A stretch of DNA of 64,000 nucleotides from Melanocharis versteri (lineage: Eukaryota > Chordata > Aves > Passeriformes > Melanocharitidae): the NCBI GenBank assembly GCA_013397845.1, contig VZTG01000394.1, forward strand, positions 350,352 through 414,351, in the 5' to 3' direction. This document shows, piece by piece, positions 1-64,000 of the stretch (positions are counted from its first letter, which is position 1; each line of letters begins with the position of its first letter). The position numbers and the translations under genes were made by a program. The notes under the pieces were generated by a model that saw only the letters and a program-made list of their open reading frames with translations, made no database searches and was not told where the DNA came from.

Positions 1-600
1 GCTAATAATGTTTCTGCAGATGCAACCCAGGATCCATTCTGCTTTCACTGTTGCAGCCACACACTGCTGACTCACAGTCAGCTTCTGGTCCACCAGGACC
101 CCCAGGTGCCTTTCAGTGATGCTGCTCCCCAGCCACACAGATCATGGCCTGTTCTGGGCTCTTTGGTTCTGTCCTCCCAGGAGCAGAACCTTGCAGGTGT
201 TTTTGTTAACCTCATACAGTTCTTGCTTTCCTGCTCCTCCAGCCTGTCCTGGTCTCTTTGTAAGATCTCTTCCTTCTCACATGTCTGCCTCACCACCAGC
301 CTGGTGTCATCAACAAACTTGGTGACGCTGCTTTCAATCCCATCATCCAGATAATTTATGAAGATATTCAACATCATGGGGCCCATTACTGATCCTTAGG
401 GAATCCTGCTTGTGATAGGCTTCCAGCCTGAGTGAAAACCATTGATCACCACCCTTTTAGTGCAGCCTGTTAACCCATTCCCTACCCATCTTGAAGACTG
501 ACCACCCACCCAATCTCTATCTTGCCCTTTTGTGCAGGAAAAGGTTGTGGGAAATGGTGTTGAATACTTTCCTGAATTTCAGGTAATACCCCTCTCCTTG
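1..600 (-). mobile_element. CR1 non-LTR retrotransposon fragment (reverse transcriptase region), antisense
   Basis: The minus strand reads a degenerate CR1 reverse-transcriptase stretch: LGPM/FNIFIN-like residues and a KF-V/A-DDT motif (the FADD catalytic box, here FVDDT). Frames are broken and the copy continues off the left edge of the window. It lies in the CSMD3 intron. The right boundary near 600 is approximate; an A-rich tract follows. Confidence 0.85.
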
Positions 601-609
601 TATATAGTA

Positions 610-680
610 GATGTTGAAGAAAGTCAAAAGAAAATAAGAAAAGAAAGAAAAAAAAGAAACTCAAAAGTCAAAAGAAGTCA
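610..680. repeat. A/G-rich low-complexity tract
   Basis: Repeated AAAG/AAAAG units and two near-identical AAAAGTCAAAAG stretches lie directly after the CR1 fragment. Confidence 0.7.
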
Positions 681-58076
<57,396 letters not shown>

Positions 58077-60055
58077 TGTGGTAATGATTTGTCTTCAAAG
58101 TCTGGAAATTGACACACGACACAGTGCACACACAGTTCACTGATTAAAAAAAAAAAAAAAGAAATGAAAAAAAAAATTAAAGCACACTTTTCAGGATATA
58201 GTGGGTCACCTTTTCCTGAGGACGATAGGCAAGTCTGGGTTGTAGTTATTTTGTTTTGATTTTGTTTTTCATAAACTGGATCAGAATTCTTCTTTGTGTA
58301 TGCCACGGAGAGTTTTAAAAAATTTTGCTGCACTCCATGAGTGCTACTCACAGTTTATTTGCTTTTTTGAAAAAGGAAGTTATTCTAAAACATAAAACAT
58401 ATTTGCATATATTGGAGGAGCATCCACTATCAATATTCTGTGCTTTATAAAAACTATAATAGAGGGACTGGGTTAAAAAAAAAAAAAAAGATATAGGTAG
58501 AAAATAAGAGCTATACTTACAGGAGACAGTAGGTCACTGATTTCTCTTTAACAGTCATATGCTACATCTTTCTCATGAGTTTGTATCTTTTTTCCTTTTT
58601 CAGCCCATTAAGTATTTTATTTTTCTCAGAACAGTTGAATTTCTAAGTCCAGGATGTAGTATTTAGAAATCAGCAAGTATAACTTACTCTTTTCATATCA
58701 CAGAAAAAAAAAAATTCATGTTCTTATAAAATGAATTTTCTTCCCTGCTTCACATCTTGCTTAATTTTCGTGTTCCAAGTCATACTTGTTTTCTCTGTTT
58801 CTATTAACAATACCCAGAAATTGTAATGTTTATATATTTCTTTCGTCAATCATATATCTAGACAAATTTTACAACGAAGAATCTAATATGAATTGAGCTT
58901 TGTATGTGACTATGTTCCTTAATGTCGAAGAACATTCAGGAGTGACCATCTTATATTTTTTTCTTTCAAAAGTTAAAACATAATTTAATATTTCCTATTA
59001 AAAGGTGCAGTTTACAGTAATATCAGTAATGAAATCCCTATATCAAAAATAGGAGTCCATTTTTTGGTCCATGTTAGTTAAAACTAGGCCATATCCCACC
59101 TGTTTATTCCTTCAGCATTTTGACAAAATGCATGCACAAAGCATGAGGTGATCCCATTGAAATTGATGGATTCTAAGAGACTTCAATGAACTTTGGATCA
59201 GATCTACAAGGCAACAAGAAGTTATAATTTGGAAATACTGTGTTCTCACATCTATTTTATCTATATATTCCATACTCTATGGAAAAAAATCCTTACAGCT
59301 CATTTAAAATTGAATATATTACCATAGTGCAATGAAAAAAAAATCTATATATATATATAAAGCCATGATTTTATTAGGGACAATCCATTCATTTTAGGGA
59401 CAATTCAGATTCCACAGCCCTCAAATACAAGTTTTAGACATTCCAGAACCACTTCTAAGGAAATGCAATTTTTAGTTTTACAGTTATTTCATATCAGAAT
59501 TATTCAGCGGGAACTCTAATTTATTTGATGTAGGTCATTGTCTTCCATTCATAGCATGACTCACAAATGCTGTGTGTTAGCCAGTGTGAATTATCTGTTA
59601 TTGTCCCTTTCAGACATTAATAATTCTGTGAAAATAACCTTTTTATTACCGTAATAGAGAGTGCCTACCAAAAATCATTGTACCCAGGATTGCTGCTTGG
59701 ATTTCTATAATGTTTGATGAATTTCTTATAAATCATTTTACAACACTTTGTTTTGAATATTCATACAACTCTGTCAAACTGTATTCTACTAAAAGGATGC
59801 TGTTTTATATTTTATACCATTGGTTGTTATTTATTCTTGTTTATTCAAATGACTGCAATAACTATTATTCATTCATTAATGTTAAGGTTAATACATTTGA
59901 GATCGTTTAAAATGTTTCTTCTGCAACTGGCTACTCCTCTTATATTAATGCATACACTTTTGTAAAGAAGTATATTTTTATGAAAAAGGATTTGTAAAAG
60001 TATGATGTAAATTTTCAGTGCAATGTAAACAAAATAAAACCGGACAATTGCTTTT
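58077..60055 (+). other. CSMD3: CSMD3 3' UTR
   Basis: About 1.98 kb of non-coding sequence between the stop codon and the first canonical polyadenylation signal, assuming cleavage shortly after 60038. It is AT-rich with several ATTTA pentamers (for example near 58656 and 59300), A-tracts at 58146-58160 and around 58476-58489, and a short TA repeat near 59346-59358. The end is inferred from the signal and not seen directly. Confidence 0.75.
60033..60038 (+). promoter_or_regulatory. Polyadenylation signal AATAAA of CSMD3
   Basis: The canonical hexamer lies about 1.96 kb after the CSMD3 stop, followed by a T-rich stretch (60052-60058) that can act as the downstream element. It is the best candidate for the end of the transcript. 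Confidence 0.75.
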
Positions 60056-63000
60056 TTTAACCACGTCTCTTCTTTGGAAGTTGAGCTTTAAACTTATTTA
60101 ATTTGGGAAGATGAGAAAATAACCAAATTAAGAATTCAAATTTGGTAGTCTTGTGGGTCTTAAAATCACGTTAATTTTTCTGAATCTTTCTGCAAATTTT
60201 AGGTGAAGTTCTAAGATTTAGATTACTTTTAAAAATAATTGATGAGCACAATGTTTAAAGCTATTTATTTTCTAAAATTAATTTTCGGTTTTACTTCAAG
60301 AAGCAGTTTTACAGAAAAATAGGCCTACCACTGTCAACCCAGTGGAAAGCACAGAAAAAAAAAGAGAAAAAAGTAATTTAGAAAACTTCAGCATTCCTCA
60401 AGGTCGTAGATAGCCTACTTTGTGTATTATTTTGCTATCTTTTCTCAGAAATTTGCAGGACATATTAACTGGTAGTACTAGTGCATACAATATTTTCTGG
60501 CATTACAAACCCCTAGTGACTCTTTTAATGACATTGAACTGGAACGAGGGATGTTAATTATATTACTATAATATTGAAACTGTCTTTTAATGACCCCTTT
60601 CACTTACAGGCATGGAAAGTGAATGGCAAATCCTGGTCTGAAATGCTAGTCATAGAAGAACTGGCGTGGTGGAATAGTCTAAAATTAATTTGTGAATTTG
60701 ATGCTCTATATAAATTTAAAAATGCCCATTCAGGTCCATGTTGAAATTGCTGAAAATTATGTTTTTAAATACATTAGAGAAAGAAGCATGGAGTCAGTGT
60801 AAAAAGCATGAGGATTATGTTTTCAAGGGGGATGAGGTGGTGTTCTAGAGCAAATTGGTTCACTCTGCAAAACCAAAAAAAATCCTATTTCACAGTAGCC
60901 AAATTAGAAAATGAAGTTAAGCTATTCTATTTTTGTTTATGCATTATATGTTTCAACATATAGAAGTGAATAAAACTTATATCAAATTAGTTCCACAATC
61001 ATGTTAATTAGCTTAGGTAATATACCAAGCTTGCACTTTTCAAGAAATATACTGACTTCATTGTTACAGAAAATGCCCTATTCGTAATAGAATGATTTTG
61101 GGGTTTCATTAGTTTATTTGCTTTGGTTTTGTACATTGGATCTGTTTGTTTGTTTGTTTGTTGCTTTTTTTTTTTTTTTTTTGGTGGGGGCAGGAGGTTG
61201 TTGTTTGGGGTGGGTTTTTGTTGTTTATTTTTATCAGGAACTGTAGTTCCTGACTTGTTTGACTTATAAATTGTGTGTGAACTGTTTGATTTTCTAGTAG
61301 CAGAGTGGTCCAGTGTTCCATACTTTGTTGCATACCAATTCATGATAAAGCAGTCAGATTAAGCTGATTAGGTCAAAACACATTTTGTCTGAAGTATATT
61401 GAGAACACACCTGTAGAAAGTGCCCTAATGATAAAACAGGCTGAAGAGAAGGTAACTTCCAAGAAAGGAATTATACATGCATTTTTAAGATAGAAACCAC
61501 ATTAACTAGTGTCCAGAATTTTATGCTCTAGTTGCATGTTCGCATTTCTAAGTATAGAATTATATGTCTTCTCTGTATGCTGAAGCAATGTCAGTGTGAT
61601 ATAGATTATCTCTAGCCACATCTAAAAAAGGCTAATTGTGCCACATCAGGCATGCCTGTAATTTAAAATAAAATTATGGTGGATTTTGTCATTAGTAAAA
61701 AGAAAAATTTATATAATTGGCCTGGTGTACAGAGCTTTCCTGTCAGTAAAGAAATTGATACCACATGTGAATGAGCTAAGATAAATTGTCAATTTCTCTC
61801 TGAGAAAGATTAAATAACACAAGCGAAATTCAAGAGAACAGGCAACTGTCCTCACCGCAGCCATGGGCTCCAGAGAATAATGTAAAGTGACAAAAGCAAT
61901 TAAGGAAAATAAAGAGCTGATAGTTGAAGAGCCAGTTAAGGTGAATGTCTCATATCATTGGTAAGCATCGAGAAGACACTGACAAGTATATATTTATATA
62001 TGCTGGATGTATATTTATGCACACAAAGAGTATGTAGATACTATATAATAAATAATAAACCAGATAGATCCATGCACACATCTAATTTAATCAAGACAAT
62101 TGTGGTGAGATTTTCCTTATTCTTTTTAATGGAAAGCCAAAATATATTCAATATAGAATATATACTATATAAATGTATTATTTATAACTAGTGTACTACT
62201 CTACATAGCATAGGAGGCATATGCAGTATGTAGGTTACATACATATATTGCATATAGTCAAATATATATACAATATGTAAACTTTTATATATACTCTTTT
62301 TTTTTTAGTTATGTGGCTAAGTTAATTTTGCAAGTAGATCTTCACAAAACATTTATTGCTTCAAATTACAGTATATTTGCCATATATTGATTCATAACAG
62401 TAATAAGAGTATCCAATGTCTAAAGTAAAATATATTTCATGTTAAAATAAGAGAAAAAGGTACTGTAACAAGTGCCATAACATTAATAGACATCTACAGC
62501 AATCTGAATAGTTAGTAGCCTCATATTTTAAAAAATATTAAAAGCGTTTAATGATCCTTTTAGTGTAGTAACATGATTCTATTCTGCATGCTTTAACTCT
62601 GTTCTTCCATTCTAAAATTTTAATAGTTTCGTTATACCTCAATCAAAATAGCCAGCAACATGACACTGTCCTTTATCACAGTTCTTGTTACTGCTAAGGG
62701 TAAGACCTGGATACCTGCCTATGTGGGATGTCATCATCCTGACATAGCTAGCTTTATTTTCCCAACTAAACTTAGATTTTAGGAAGATACAAGAGATCTG
62801 AACCCTACTCTTATGCAATGCAGAAATATGATGCAACTGAAAGTAATGTGCTACATGCCTTCTTTTATCTATTCTTTTCCACTTTTAACATACCAGGACT
62901 AGGTTATGAGGAAACAAAACAAAAATTTCTTCCTCTCTATATATGAAATTGGAAGAATATGGTGCTTAATGATAAAGCATTTTTTCTTTCCAGTTCTTTT

Positions 63001-63123
63001 AACTGCTGTTTCCTTAGTAAGCACAAAAGGTGAAAAAACAAAGAGGAGGATTAAAAAAAGAGCATTATCAGCCAAATCTTTCCCTAGCTGAGACACTAGA
63101 GAGTGAACAGATAATACATCTGC
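60056..63123. other. Region downstream of CSMD3, no gene seen
   Basis: AT-rich DNA with no supported coding sequence. It holds (TTTG)n and a T-run at about 61141-61182 followed by a G/T-rich stretch to about 61230, and a TATA/CATA-rich stretch at about 62150-62300. The 111-residue minus-strand frame at 61008-61343 with a Lys run is an artefact of the T-run. Confidence 0.6.
61141..61230. repeat. (TTTG)n, poly-T and G/T-rich low-complexity tract
   Basis: Four to five TTTG units, a T-run of about 16, then TGGGGGCAGG and TTGTTGTTTGGGG sequence; G/T strand asymmetry for about 90 bases. Confidence 0.85.
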
Positions 63124-63176
63124 CATTGGACTCAATGACCTTAAGAGTCTTTCCAACCTAAATGATTCTATGATTC
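63124..63176 (+). mobile_element. CR1 3'-terminal fragment, sense
   Basis: ATTGGACTCAATGACCTTAAGAGTC...TTCCAACCTAAATGATTCTATGATTC is the last 50 or so bases of a CR1, including the terminal octamer repeats. Confidence 0.85.
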
Positions 63177-63855
63177 AATGCTGTTGTGCAACATGAACAA
63201 CATGAAAGAATTCTAGGACACCCATATAGCAGTTGCAAGCGATACAGTAATATCAATCATAAAGGAGAGCAGATTGTCAGTTCTGCTTCCTAGTCCATAA
63301 AAGGTCCATGAAAGTCAGTAAGAAAACAATTCAATTCTGTGGCAGGTTTTGAAATTTCAGAGGCTTTTTCAGAGTTTGAGAGGAGATATGTGTCCAGCTA
63401 GAATCACAATCTGTGTGTTACTCTTCTGAGAATACTTGCTGTCCACAAATAGCTCCAGACCTTGACTTCTAGAGCCTGGGTGCTGAAACTCTCTAAGTAC
63501 TAAATAAAGCTACAGGTTTCTGGCAGAATTGTGCTGGCATTTAAACTGCCTTTGTAAAATATTTGTGTTTTGACAAAGCAACAAATTCTGTGGGGGAAAA
63601 ATGGTTTTGTGAAAATGGTCTGTCTTGAGAAGATGAGTCTATATAACTCATGCTAGATATAGAAACAAAATTGTAAGTTCTCAGAACTAAAATATACATA
63701 TAAAACTCAGTATTTCTTTCTAGTCAATTTTTAAAACTTCAAGTTAAGACTTTTCTTAACTATTGTGCAGTAATGGAGAGCTGCAGTTATCATAGCCAGG
63801 AATATTACAATTGGGTAGGAAAAAAATTCAGACTGTTGAAAAAGTTCATTCTCCA
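63177..63855. other. Intergenic stretch
   Basis: AT-rich DNA between two CR1 fragments; nothing recognised. Confidence 0.55.
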
Positions 63856-64000
63856 TCATAGAATCACTGGATTATGTTATCATAGAGTAATTGGGACTGG
63901 AAGGAACCTCAGAAGCTTTATCTAAGGTTTATCAGGTAGCCATCCAATTGGATCTTACAAATCTCAATGAATGGAAACTGCACAACTTTTCTTTTAACCT
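63856..64000 (-). mobile_element. CR1 3' end, antisense, cut by window edge
   Basis: ATCATAGAATCACTGG and again TCATAGAGTAATTGGGACTGGAAGGAACCTC give the CR1 terminus with its octamer repeated, followed by degenerate 3' UTR that continues past 64000. Confidence 0.82.

Noticed and set aside
61008..61343. Lys-rich minus-strand open frames
   Set aside because: Produced by the poly-T and TTTG tract; no start context or family features.

Overview
This is a vertebrate window, most likely from a bird. Fourteen fragments match CR1 non-LTR retrotransposons, the dominant interspersed repeat of avian (and some reptile) genomes, and the host DNA is AT-rich. One protein-coding gene is present, on the plus strand: the 3' part of CSMD3 (CUB and Sushi multiple domains 3). 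I assembled 18 coding exons from 2800 to 58076, all with GT-AG introns and consistent phase, and no exon appears to be missing between the first and the stop codon. They encode about the last 893 residues: eleven Sushi/CCP domains, a juxtamembrane region, one transmembrane helix and a short cytoplasmic tail with an NPxY-type motif and a class I PDZ-binding C-terminus (T-M-V). The tail separates CSMD3 from its paralogues CSMD1 and CSMD2, judged from family knowledge rather than a search. The N-terminal part of the gene lies upstream of the window.

Layout: 1-2799 is intron with a CR1 copy at the left edge. Ten CCP exons (one of them only half a domain) lie between 2800 and 31758. The tenth CCP is split between a 74-nt and a 112-nt exon separated by the largest intron (31759-41439). 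That intron holds an endogenous-retrovirus-type LTR containing a 447-base assembly gap, two CR1 copies and a candidate CTCF site. The last CCP exon is at 42852-43031. Exons at 46335-54001 encode the juxtamembrane region, 56426-56561 the neck and transmembrane helix, and 57917-58076 the cytoplasmic tail. The 3' UTR runs to a canonical AATAAA at 60033. From there to 64000 I see no gene, only AT-rich DNA, a T-rich tract and two CR1 fragments.

No tRNA, rRNA, CRISPR array or bacterial-type system is visible. I found no convincing new biological system. The most interesting items are an LTR whose primer-binding site fits tRNA-Gly(UCC), an 81-bp CR1 insert inside another CR1 with 5-bp repeats on both sides, and a CR1 relic that keeps the rarely preserved ORF1 esterase and coiled-coil region. 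Also of note are a near-consensus CTCF motif and a glycan-dense neck beside the CSMD3 membrane helix.
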